A stretch of DNA of 64,000 nucleotides from Streptomyces lomondensis (lineage in GTDB: Bacteria > Actinomycetota > Actinomycetes > Streptomycetales > Streptomycetaceae). A model generated the notes under the pieces. That model saw only the letters and a program-made list of their open reading frames with translations. It was not told the origin of the DNA and did not search any database. Of this stretch, positions 42,903-50,444 are shown piece after piece. A program made the position numbers and the translations under genes. Location of the stretch: the NCBI RefSeq assembly GCF_014651035.1, contig NZ_BMWC01000005.1, positions 62,001-126,000 on the forward strand. Reading direction: 5' to 3'. Each line of letters opens with the position of its first letter. Position 1 is the first letter of the stretch.

Positions 42903-44009
42903 CTACGAACGCCAGTGCGGTCCGCGCTTCGCCTCCATCGCGGCCCTGCCGATCGCCCCCTTCCGCTTCCAGTCCTTGCGGATCTCCGCACGGAGCCGGG
43001 CATCGGTCTTGGCGACGATCCGCTGGTTCTCCCGCAGGAGCTTGCGGTAGCTGTGCAGCCGCCGCTCCGGCAGCTCACCGGAGTCGACGGCGGCCAGCAC
43101 GGCGCACCCCGGCTCGGCCTCGTGGGCGCAGTCGTGGAAGCGGCACCGCTCGGCCAGGTCCTCGATCTCGGAGAACACCTGCCCGACGCCGGTCTCGGCG
43201 TCCCACAGTCCCACGCCCCGCAGCCCGGGCGTGTCGATGAGGACGCCCCCGCCGGGCAGGGCGAGCAGGTTGCGGGTGGTCGTGGTGTGGCGGCCCTTGC
43301 CGTCGACGTCCCGGGCGGCCTGGACGGTCATGACGTCCTCGCCGAGCAGCGCGTTGGCGAGGGTGGACTTGCCCGCGCCGGACTGTCCGAGCAGCACGGA
43401 CGTACCGCCGCCGACGATCGCCGCGACCACGTCGAGCCCGTCCCCGTCCCTGGCGCTGACGGGCACCACCGGCACGCCGGGCGCGCTGGTCTCCACGTCC
43501 TGGACGAGGTGCGAGAGGGTGACGGCGTCCGGCACGAGGTCGGCCTTGGTGAGGACGACGACGGGCTGCGCCCCGGACTCCCAGGCGAGCGCGAGGAACC
43601 GCTCGATGCGGCCGAGGTCGAGTTCGACGGCGAGGGACACGGCGACGATGGCGTGGTCGACGTTGGCCGCGAGGATCTGCCCCTCGGACCGCTTGGAGGA
43701 GGTGGAGCGGACGAACGCGGTGCGGCGCGGCAGGTAGGCGCGGACGTAGCGCGGGTTCCCGCCGGGTTCGACGGCGACCCAGTCGCCGGTGCAGACGACC
43801 CGCAGGGGGTCGTGCGGGGTGACGAACGCCGTGTCGGCGCGCAGCACGCCGTCCGCGGTGACGACGTCGCACTGCCCGCGGTCGACCCGGATCACGCGTC
43901 CGGGCAGCAGTCCTTCGGTGGCGTAGGGGGAGAACTCGTCCGCCCACGCGTCGTCCCAGCCGTAGGGAGCGAGCGCGGAGGAAACGGATGAGGCGGAGCT
44001 GGAAGTCAA
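42903..44009 (-). CDS. rsgA: Ribosome small subunit-dependent GTPase
   Basis: 368 residues from TTG 44009 with AAGGG upstream; no ATG/GTG candidate gives a better N-terminus. OB-fold part GRVIRVDRGQCDVVTADG, then a circularly permuted GTPase: VVVLTKADLV (G4), LLGQSGAGKSTLANALLG (G1), RHTTTTRNLL (G2), LIDTPGLRGVGL (G3). The zinc site is RCRFHDCAHEAEPGCAV. It helps late 30S maturation by testing the decoding centre. Typical size. Confidence 0.93.
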   Translation of the reverse strand: MTSSSASSVSSALAPYGWDDAWADEFSPYATEGLLPGRVIRVDRGQCDVVTADGVLRADTAFVTPHDPLRVVCTGDWVAVEPGGNPRYVRAYLPRRTAFVRSTSSKRSEGQILAANVDHAIVAVSLAVELDLGRIERFLALAWESGAQPVVVLTKADLVPDAVTLSHLVQDVETSAPGVPVVPVSARDGDGLDVVAAIVGGGTSVLLGQSGAGKSTLANALLGEDVMTVQAARDVDGKGRHTTTTRNLLALPGGGVLIDTPGLRGVGLWDAETGVGQVFSEIEDLAERCRFHDCAHEAEPGCAVLAAVDSGELPERRLHSYRKLLRENQRIVAKTDARLRAEIRKDWKRKGAIGRAAMEAKRGPHWRS

Positions 44010-44054
44010 GGGTGACCCTTCCCAAGGTCGGCCCCGGCCCGACAGTCGGTCGGA

Positions 44055-44123
44055 TCAGCCGGCGGCCACGGAGGTGGACTTGATGAACTGGATGCGGGCA
44101 GCGCCCATCGCCATGACAGCCAT
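44055..44123 (-). CDS. Possible 22-residue peptide upstream of rsgA
   Basis: A short frame from ATG 44123 to a TGA at 44055-44057. It is preceded by GAGGAGGTG nine bases upstream, one of the best ribosome sites in the window, yet no long frame uses it. The peptide begins MAVMAMGAARI, is mildly hydrophobic, and ends in KSTSVAAG; it has no cysteine. It lies 46 bases before rsgA. It may be a translated leader, a small membrane-associated peptide, or an accident. Family not recognised. Confidence 0.4.
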   Translation of the reverse strand: MAVMAMGAARIQFIKSTSVAAG

Positions 44124-44194
44124 CGGTCAACACCTCCTCGTTCCTCGACTCCTGCAGAACCGCCGCAACGGTATCCCGTCGCGACGGTGTCGCG

Positions 44195-45688
44195 TCAACC
44201 GCTTTTCGCGCAGTCCTGCCCGTTCAACGTGAAGTCGTACGGCGGGGAGTTCTTGCCGCGCCAGGAGGCGAGGAAGCCGAAGCCGAGGTCGCCGCCCGCG
44301 GGGACCGACTTGTTGTAGTCGGCGGCGGTGGCGGTGACCCGGGAGCCCTCCTGGGAGACGGTGGCGTCCCACATCTGGCCGACGTACTGGCCGTCCCGGA
44401 AGGACCAGGACACGCGCCAGGAGTCGAGGGCCTTGGTGCTGGTGACGGTGACGGTGGCCTGGAAGCCGTCGGGCCACTGGTTCACCAGGTCGTACGCGAC
44501 CCGGCAGACGGGGTCCTCGCTCTCGTCGGGCTCGGTCCGGTCGGTGGGCGAGGAGGTGCCCTGCGGTTCGGTCCGGCGGTCGCTGCGCTCCGGCTCGCCG
44601 GGCTCCTCGGGCCGCTTGGTGTCCCCGGTGGCCTCGTCGGCCGGCTTCGAGGTCGCGGGCGGCAGGGCGGGGGCGGACGGCAGGGACGGGCCGGGGTCGG
44701 CCACCGGCTGACGGCCGGCGTCGTCGCGGGCCCCGAGATCGTCGCCGGAGCCGCCGAAGGGCATCATCGAGACGCCGAGCGCCAGCAGGGAGACCAGGAC
44801 GGCGGCGACGAGGAGGCCGCTGCGGGCGACGCGCGTCTTCTGCTCACCGTCCTGCGGGTCTTCGGTCCCCTGGTCGGCCGAGCCGGGCCGCCCGGCACCG
44901 AGCCGCACCTCGGCGGCGCGGCGGCGGCGCTCCAGGTAGGCGAGGCCGCCCCAGCCGATCACCCCGCCGGCCAGCGCCCCGGGCAGGCCTCCGCCGTGCA
45001 GGCGCAGGCAGGCGGCGGCCTCGGCGCACTGCACGCAGGTGGCGAGGTGCCGGGAGAGGTCCTTCGGGGTGTCGCCGGCGGCGGAGCGGGTGACGGCGTC
45101 CAGCAGCCGGGCGTAGCTGCGGCACTGGGCGTCCATCGGCGTGTCGAGGTGGTTGCGGTGGCAGCGGTCCCGGAACAGGGTGCGCACCTGCTGGAGTTCC
45201 TCGGCGGCGGTGGCCGGGTCGAGGGACAGGCGGCGGGCGACCAGGGACAGCGGCAGCGCCTCCACCTCGGCCAGCCACAGCAGTTCCGCGTCGGCCTGCT
45301 GGAGGTCGCGCAGGCCGCGCAGGGCGAGGGGGCGCTGGAGGGGCGGGCCGGTGTAGCGGGCGGCCTTGTCCGAGTTGAGCCACAGGCGCAGGTCGGGGTC
45401 GAGCTTGTGGCCCTGCCCCTTCTCCTCCCAGGCCGCGGCCGTGGTGCGTACGGCGGTCAGCAGCAGGGGTATGCGGGGCAGCCGGGCGGGGCGGCGGCCG
45501 GCGGTGCGGACCGGGCCGGTCTCGGCGGCGCGGGCCTCGCGTATGCCGTGCGCGAACGCCTCGCGGCCGAGCTGTGCGGCGGCGGTGGAACCGGACGTGC
45601 ACAGGTCGGCGTACGCGAGCACCGCGTCCCAGCATTCGGAGAACAGCGCGGCCTCGGTGGCGTCCTGAGGGGTCGGCAGGTCGGGCAT
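44195..45688 (-). CDS. Sigma-like / zinc-finger / transmembrane / CBM2 protein
   Basis: 497 residues, ATG 45688. Residues 1-200 resemble a degenerate sigma-70-like protein: LFSECWDAVLAYADLC and a region-4-like helix pair ELLWLAEVEALPLSLVARRLSLDPATAAEELQQV. A HLATCVQC motif (His214, Cys218, Cys221, Hx3Cx2C) fits the anti-sigma zinc-finger family. One membrane helix lies at about 291-309. An acidic Pro/Ser stalk and a C-terminal CBM2-like cellulose-binding domain follow (VCRVAYDLVNQWPDGFQATVTVT, SWRVSWSFRDGQ, FGFLASWRG), beta-rich with exposed tryptophans. The CBM would be outside. It suggests a sensor for polysaccharide or cell wall, but no enzyme is present. Confidence 0.75.
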   Translation of the reverse strand: MPDLPTPQDATEAALFSECWDAVLAYADLCTSGSTAAAQLGREAFAHGIREARAAETGPVRTAGRRPARLPRIPLLLTAVRTTAAAWEEKGQGHKLDPDLRLWLNSDKAARYTGPPLQRPLALRGLRDLQQADAELLWLAEVEALPLSLVARRLSLDPATAAEELQQVRTLFRDRCHRNHLDTPMDAQCRSYARLLDAVTRSAAGDTPKDLSRHLATCVQCAEAAACLRLHGGGLPGALAGGVIGWGGLAYLERRRRAAEVRLGAGRPGSADQGTEDPQDGEQKTRVARSGLLVAAVLVSLLALGVSMMPFGGSGDDLGARDDAGRQPVADPGPSLPSAPALPPATSKPADEATGDTKRPEEPGEPERSDRRTEPQGTSSPTDRTEPDESEDPVCRVAYDLVNQWPDGFQATVTVTSTKALDSWRVSWSFRDGQYVGQMWDATVSQEGSRVTATAADYNKSVPAGGDLGFGFLASWRGKNSPPYDFTLNGQDCAKSG

Positions 45689-45978
45689 GAGTCTCCTGCA
45701 TCCACAAGCGAGGTCAACTCACCATATTGGCAGCGGAGTTGGGGGGAACCTCGGGGCGGGAAACGAGCTTTTCACGCCGCCAACACAACTGACAAGCCGC
45801 GTATTCAAATCCCGGACCATGGTAGCGCGGCCGGACTGACCGGCCCGGCCGCGCGCCCGCTCTGTCTTCTCGCCCGACCCGCGGTACTCCCGACTCCGGG
45901 AGTGGATACGTACGGAACGCCAGGACGTCTCGATCGGAGACCGTTTCGATACCGGGGACCTCTTCGGGCGCGGCCCCG
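45689..45978 (-). other. Spacer with terminator-like hairpins
   Basis: This 290-base gap lies between the radical SAM stop and the CBM2-protein start. GCGCGGCCGG (45825-45834) pairs with CCGGCCGCGC (45845-45854), a 10-bp stem suited to end the radical SAM transcript, and ACTCCCG/CGGGAGT near 45885-45902 forms a second. The stretch 45780-45815 is AT-richer and may hold the promoter of the CBM2 gene. No gene seen. Confidence 0.5.
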
Positions 45979-47304
45979 TCAGACCTCGACCGGCTCGTCC
46001 GCGGGCAGGCTGTCCATGAAGGAGCTGACCGAGAAGACCGCGTTGCCGGCGCCGGGCGGGCCGTAGCCGGGGGGCGAGGAGAGGCCGAAGTCCTCCATCG
46101 TCTGCCGGTACGCCTGGAGCAGGCGGATGTGGTACTCCAGCGGGGCGCCCTGCGGGTTGGCCTTGCCGAGCGGGGTCGTGGGCTCCGGGCACCACGTGGT
46201 GAAGCGGGGCGTGATGCCGTGGGACATGAAGAAGCGCAGGCCCTCGGTGGTGGAGGCGATGGCCTCGTCGACCGTGGTGAAGCCGAACGGCTCGGCCATC
46301 TCCACGCCCGCCACGAAGTTGGGGATGACGTTGCGCGCGCCGAAGACCTCCGTCGAGTCGAGGATGCGCCTGTGCCACTCGTCGCGGCCGACGTAGCGCT
46401 CCTTGCCGGGGCAGTACATCTTGAACAGGTACTCGTCCCACACCTCGTAGTTGGGGTGGTAGATCTGCACGCCGTAGTCCTTGAAGCGCTGGACGTCGTC
46501 GCGCGGCAGCGCCTGGGCGACGACCTTGCCGATCCAGCGGCCGGGGAAGCGCTCCTCGATGGCCTTGGCGTAGTGGCCGTAGAAGTCGGCCTCGTCGCGG
46601 CCGGAGACCGTCTTGGTGATGGCGCCGCCGGTGAGGGTGTAGGCGGTGGAGGTCTTCGCCGTGTCGTAGCGGTCGATGATCTCCAGGGCTTCGAGGACCT
46701 CCTCGACGTCCTTCACCCCCGTGTAGGGGCGGCCGGCGGCCTTGTGCTGGCGCCAGTTGTGGTTGATGTCGCAGTACTGGCACTCCTCCTTGGCGCCGAA
46801 GTACTGGCAGACCCGGAAGACGGTCAGGTAGATCAGGTAGCCCCACTGGATGGTCGGGGCCACCTCCATGACCGACTTCCCGCTGGCGAGGGTGTGCCGG
46901 TAGTACTCGGGCATCGGCGGCACGCCGACGTCGGAGATCCGCTTGCCGTCGAGATAGAGGCCGAGCACGCCGTCCTCGTTCGCGGCGACGCGGTACGGCG
47001 AGGACGGGTTCACGCGGACCGAGACGACCGTGCGGCGCAGGTCGTACGGGCCGCCGGTGAGGATGATCTCCTCGGGCGGCCGGCGCAGCGCGGCCTCGCC
47101 CAGCTCGGGCAGGGTGCCGTGGTCGAAGGAGAAGATGAAGTACGACTTCGGCTTGACCTCGCCGCCCTCGTTGTCGCTCAGCGCGGACGGGTCGAAGGCC
47201 ACGCCGCCCCGGAGCAGGTCCTCCTTGAAGACGGCCTCCCGCGGGACGTGCGGGAATCGCTCCATCAGATCCTCGACCAGCGCGGTACGGCTGCCGCTGC
47301 CCAT
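45979..47304 (-). CDS. Radical SAM protein with CX8CX2C motif
   Basis: 441 residues from ATG 47304. The iron-sulfur cysteines appear at 166, 175 and 178 (CQYFGAKEECQYCD), which gives CX8CX2C instead of the usual CX3CX2C. About 160 residues precede them, with FDHGTLPELGEAALRRPPEE and a strand-rich stretch. After the cluster come YTLTGGAI (SAM-contacting GGxxT-like position), a long TIM-barrel-like region and a C-terminal part with WCPEPTTPLGKA. The substrate is unknown. The gene is alone, not next to a small peptide or cofactor enzyme that would suggest RiPP or cofactor maturation. Confidence 0.75.
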   Translation of the reverse strand: MGSGSRTALVEDLMERFPHVPREAVFKEDLLRGGVAFDPSALSDNEGGEVKPKSYFIFSFDHGTLPELGEAALRRPPEEIILTGGPYDLRRTVVSVRVNPSSPYRVAANEDGVLGLYLDGKRISDVGVPPMPEYYRHTLASGKSVMEVAPTIQWGYLIYLTVFRVCQYFGAKEECQYCDINHNWRQHKAAGRPYTGVKDVEEVLEALEIIDRYDTAKTSTAYTLTGGAITKTVSGRDEADFYGHYAKAIEERFPGRWIGKVVAQALPRDDVQRFKDYGVQIYHPNYEVWDEYLFKMYCPGKERYVGRDEWHRRILDSTEVFGARNVIPNFVAGVEMAEPFGFTTVDEAIASTTEGLRFFMSHGITPRFTTWCPEPTTPLGKANPQGAPLEYHIRLLQAYRQTMEDFGLSSPPGYGPPGAGNAVFSVSSFMDSLPADEPVEV

Positions 47305-47442
47305 CCCGTCTCTCCTCCCGGCTCGGACGTACGACTCCTCACGGTATGCCCATGGGTGTGCGGGGGCGGTACCGGGTCCCCCCGGGCAGGCGTAATGCCG
47401 TTTTCATAGCCATATACCGGGATTGCGGGCCGCGGTCGTCGC

Positions 47443-48450
47443 TCAGGCCGCGCGCTCCAGCGCCGCCGGATCGACCGCGTGCGCCAGGTCCCGTCCGGCC
47501 AGCAGCCGTTCGGCCTCCTCCGCGACCGTCAGGCCGAGCCGGGCCAGTTCGTTGCCCTGGGAGCCCGCGAGGTGCGGGGTGACGAAGGCCCCGGGCAGGT
47601 CGTAGAGGGGCGAGTCGGCGGGGAGCGGTTCGGGGTCGGTGACGTCGAGGATCGCGGTCAGGCGCCCGGAGCGCAGCTCCGCCACGAGGGCGTCGTGGTC
47701 GACCAGCGCGCCCCGGGCGGTGTTGATCAGCACGCCCCCGTCCGGCATCAGGGCCAGCTCGCGGCGGCCGATCATGCGGTGGGTCTCGGGTGTCTCGGGG
47801 GCGTGCACGGTGACGATGTCGGACGTGCGCAGCAGCTCGTCCAGCGGCAGCAGGGGGACGCCGAGCGCGGCGGCCTCCTGCTCGTCGACGTACGGGTCGG
47901 TGAGCGCGGGCCGCAGGTCGAAGGGGCGCAGCAGGTCGAGGACGCGGCGGCCGATGCGGGAGGCGCCGACGACGCCGACGCGGCGGCCGTGGTTGCCGAT
48001 GCCGGGGACGATGCCCCAGCCGGAGGAGGTGCGGGCCGTGCGCATCCGCTCGCGGGCGGCGAGGACGTCCTTCCCGGCGAGCAGGATCATGGCGAGGGTG
48101 TACTCGGCCACCGGCACCGCGTTGGCGGCGGCGGCCGAGGAGACGGCGATGCCGCGCCGCCAGATCCCGGGGGTGGCGAAGGACTTCACCGAGCCGGCCG
48201 AGTGCAGCACCGCGCGCAGCCGGGGCGCCGCGTCGAGGACCGCCTCGTCGAGCCGGGGGCAGCCCCAGCCGGTCACCAGGATCTCGGTCCGGGCGAGCGC
48301 GTCGAGGACACGCGGGTGGGTGAAGTCCTGCGCCACGAGGGCGGGATCGATGTCCAGGGACGTCCGCAGCCGCGCCAGCACCTCGGGCGGGAAGACCTGC
48401 GGCACGTTCTCGGCGGCCATGGCGAACAGTGCCTGGGGGCGCTGGCTCAA
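47443..48450 (-). CDS. D-isomer specific 2-hydroxyacid dehydrogenase
   Basis: 335 residues from TTG 48450; ATG 48420 is the conventional alternative but would remove the first beta strand (RPQALFAM) usual in this family. The NAD-binding core shows RRVGVVGASRIGRRVLDLLRPFDL, TVHAPETPETHRMIG, DGGVLINTARGALVDHDALV, and the catalytic FVTPHLAGSQGNE (His). It reduces or oxidises a 2-hydroxyacid with NAD(P); the substrate is unknown. Divergent from the alditol oxidase gene, so an oxidation pathway for sugar alcohol products is possible. Confidence 0.85.
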   Translation of the reverse strand: MSQRPQALFAMAAENVPQVFPPEVLARLRTSLDIDPALVAQDFTHPRVLDALARTEILVTGWGCPRLDEAVLDAAPRLRAVLHSAGSVKSFATPGIWRRGIAVSSAAAANAVPVAEYTLAMILLAGKDVLAARERMRTARTSSGWGIVPGIGNHGRRVGVVGASRIGRRVLDLLRPFDLRPALTDPYVDEQEAAALGVPLLPLDELLRTSDIVTVHAPETPETHRMIGRRELALMPDGGVLINTARGALVDHDALVAELRSGRLTAILDVTDPEPLPADSPLYDLPGAFVTPHLAGSQGNELARLGLTVAEEAERLLAGRDLAHAVDPAALERAA

Positions 48451-48478
48451 GGAGGTGACCTTCCGGCTCGGCGATCCG

Positions 48479-48498
48479 GGTAGAAACCGCTCTCTACC
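48479..48498. promoter_or_regulatory. Inverted repeat between hydroxyacid dehydrogenase and aldO
   Basis: GGTAGA-(8)-TCTACC lies in the 157-base divergent region 48451-48607, 29 bases before the dehydrogenase start and 110 before aldO. Suitable as a regulator site shared by the two genes. No promoter pair is clear. Confidence 0.35.
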
Positions 48499-48607
48499 TT
48501 CCCTCAACGGTATGCGGACCGGGGCGACGGCGGCAATGGACGACGGGCCCGGGTAGGTTCCGGCGGGGGCCTTCCCGGTCCCCGCTGCCTCGGGGAAGGA
48601 CGACGCG

Positions 48608-49870
48608 ATGAACGGGACCGTGACCAACTGGGCGGGCAACATCACCTACGCGGCCAAGGAACTGCACCGGCCGGGCTCGCTCACCGCGCTGCGCGCGCTC
48701 GTCGCGGACACTGACCGCATACGGGTGCTGGGCAGCGGTCACTCCTTCAACGAGATCGCCGAGCCGGGCGCCGAGGGCGTCCTGCTGTCGCTGGCCGACC
48801 TGCCGCCGGAGGTGGACGTCGACACGGCGGCCCGTACGGTCCGGGTCGGCGGCGGCGTGCGCTACGCGGAGCTGGCCCGCCGGGTGCACGGGCACGGTCT
48901 CGCGCTGCCCAACATGGCGTCCCTGCCGCACATCTCGGTGGCCGGTTCGGTCGCGACCGGCACCCACGGCTCGGGGGTGCTCAACGGCCCGCTCTCGACG
49001 CCCGTGCGCGAGGTGGAGCTGGTCACGGCGGACGGCTCGACGGTGGCGCTGGGCCGGGGCGAGGAGCGGTTCGGCGGGGCCGTCACGTCGCTGGGCGCGC
49101 TCGGCGTCGTCACCGCGCTCACCCTCGACCTGGAGCCGGCCTTCGAGGTCGAGCAGCACGTCTTCACCGAACTGCCGCTGGAGGGACTGGACTCCGGGAC
49201 GTTCGAGACGGTGATGGCGACGGCGTACAGCGTCAGCCTGTTCACCGACTGGCGTGCGCCGGGCTTCCGGCAGGTGTGGCTCAAGCGGCGCACCGACCAG
49301 CCGCTGCCCGCCTTCCCCTGGGCCGCCCCCGCCACCGAGAAGATGCACCCGGTGCCGGGCATGCCGGCGGTCAACTGCACCGAGCAGTTCGGGGTGCCGG
49401 GGCCGTGGCACGAGCGGCTGCCGCACTTCCGGGCGGAGTTCCTGCCGAGCAGCGGGGCGGAGTTGCAGTCGGAGTACCTGATGCCGCGCGAGCACGCCGT
49501 CGGGATGCTGCACGCGCTCGACGCGATCCGGGAGACGATCGCCCCGGTCCTGCGGATCTGCGAGGTGCGCACGGTCGCCGCCGACGACCAGTGGCTGAGC
49601 CCGTCCCACGGCCGGGACACCGTGGCCGCGCACTTCACGTGGGTGGAGGACACGCGGGCGGTGCTGCCGGTGGTGCGGCGGGTGGAGGCGGCGCTGGCGC
49701 CCTTCGAGGCGCGCCCGCACTGGGGGAAGGTGTTCACCGTGCCGGCGGCGGGCTTGCGGGGGCTGTATCCGCGGCTGGGCGACTTCGCGGCGCTGGCGCG
49801 GGAGTTGGACCCGGAAGGGACGTTCGCCAACGCCTTCGTACGGGACGTGCTGGCGGCGCCCCGGGCATAG
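48608..49870 (+). CDS. aldO: Alditol oxidase (FAD-linked)
   Basis: 420 residues, ATG 48608 after GGGGAAGGACGACGCG. It matches, from memory, the xylitol/sorbitol oxidase AldO of S. coelicolor almost throughout: VTNWAGNITYAAKELHRPGS, RVLGSGHSFNEIAEPG with His45 corresponding to the histidine that carries covalent FAD, LPNMASLPHISVAGSVATGTHGSG, and CTEQFGVPGPWHERLPHFRAEF in the substrate domain. Family reaction: alditol + O2 to aldose + H2O2. The C-terminal AFVRDVL is complete. Confidence 0.92.
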   Translation: MNGTVTNWAGNITYAAKELHRPGSLTALRALVADTDRIRVLGSGHSFNEIAEPGAEGVLLSLADLPPEVDVDTAARTVRVGGGVRYAELARRVHGHGLALPNMASLPHISVAGSVATGTHGSGVLNGPLSTPVREVELVTADGSTVALGRGEERFGGAVTSLGALGVVTALTLDLEPAFEVEQHVFTELPLEGLDSGTFETVMATAYSVSLFTDWRAPGFRQVWLKRRTDQPLPAFPWAAPATEKMHPVPGMPAVNCTEQFGVPGPWHERLPHFRAEFLPSSGAELQSEYLMPREHAVGMLHALDAIRETIAPVLRICEVRTVAADDQWLSPSHGRDTVAAHFTWVEDTRAVLPVVRRVEAALAPFEARPHWGKVFTVPAAGLRGLYPRLGDFAALARELDPEGTFANAFVRDVLAAPRA

Positions 49871-49922
49871 AGCCTGCCGCAGAGCCGCACCCGCACCGCG
49901 ACGGGTCCCCGGTGATGCGGTC

Positions 49923-49952
49923 GGCCGTCCGCCCGTCCGGGGGCGGACGGCC
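49923..49952. terminator. Convergent hairpin terminator
   Basis: GGCCGTCCGCCC and GGGCGGACGGCC form a perfect 12-bp stem with a 6-base loop, between aldO and the convergent winged-helix gene. It could stop transcripts from both sides. Confidence 0.75.
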
Positions 49953-49958
49953 GGGCGG

Positions 49959-50309
49959 TCAGGTCGAGGCGCGCGGCCGTTCGAAGGGGCCGGGGCTCGT
50001 GGCGCGGTCGGCCTCGTCCTTGACGAGCAGGGAGAGCAGGGACGCCACGGTCAGACCCGCCTCGGCCGGGTGGCGCAGCACCTTGGCGGGGTCGATCCGA
50101 TACGTGTTGGTGCGCCCCTCCCTGGTGTGGGAGAGGTATCCGTCCTGCTCCAGGTCCGCGATGATCTTCTGGACAGCTCGTTCGGTGAGCCGGCAGTGGG
50201 CCGCGATGTCCCGGATACGGGCGCTGTGATTGTCGGCGATGGCTGCCAGCACCCGGGCATGGTTGGTGAGGAACGTCCATCCGATGTGTGGCTCGGGCAC
50301 TCCGTCCAT
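49959..50309 (-). CDS. Winged-helix (MarR/ArsR-like) transcriptional regulator
   Basis: 116 residues, ATG 50309. PEPHIGWTFLTNHARVLAAIADNHSARIRDIAAHCRLTERAVQKIIADLEQDGYLSHTREGRTNTYRID is a continuous winged helix with recognition helix LTERAVQKIIADLEQ and a wing (HTREGRTNTY). The remaining 35 residues carry no clear domain. Monocistronic, divergent from the STAS-ANTAR gene. Target not predictable; similar small regulators are numerous in Streptomyces. Confidence 0.8.
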   Translation of the reverse strand: MDGVPEPHIGWTFLTNHARVLAAIADNHSARIRDIAAHCRLTERAVQKIIADLEQDGYLSHTREGRTNTYRIDPAKVLRHPAEAGLTVASLLSLLVKDEADRATSPGPFERPRAST

Positions 50310-50365
50310 GCTCCAACTCTAGCGACCGAACATTCACGCACCCAAAAACACGTACTGCGTTTCGT

Positions 50366-50389
50366 GTATTGGTTGACGTGTTTGGGGTA
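50366..50389 (+). promoter_or_regulatory. Possible stress sigma-B type promoter
   Basis: GTAT (50366-50369), a 15-base spacer, then GGGTA (50385-50389) fits GNNT-N14-16-GGGTA(C/T) described for Streptomyces sigma-B-like factors, except that the last base is G. It lies 56 bases before the STAS-ANTAR gene. Confidence 0.3.
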
Positions 50390-50444
50390 GAGGGGCAACG
50401 CTGGAAAGCGGAGGCAGGGCGAACAGACAAGGGAGACGACAGCC

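Noticed and set aside
44055..47304. The 22-residue peptide and radical SAM gene as a RiPP system
   Set aside because: They are separated by a large unrelated gene and the peptide lacks a leader/core layout or typical modified residues; the link is only proximity.
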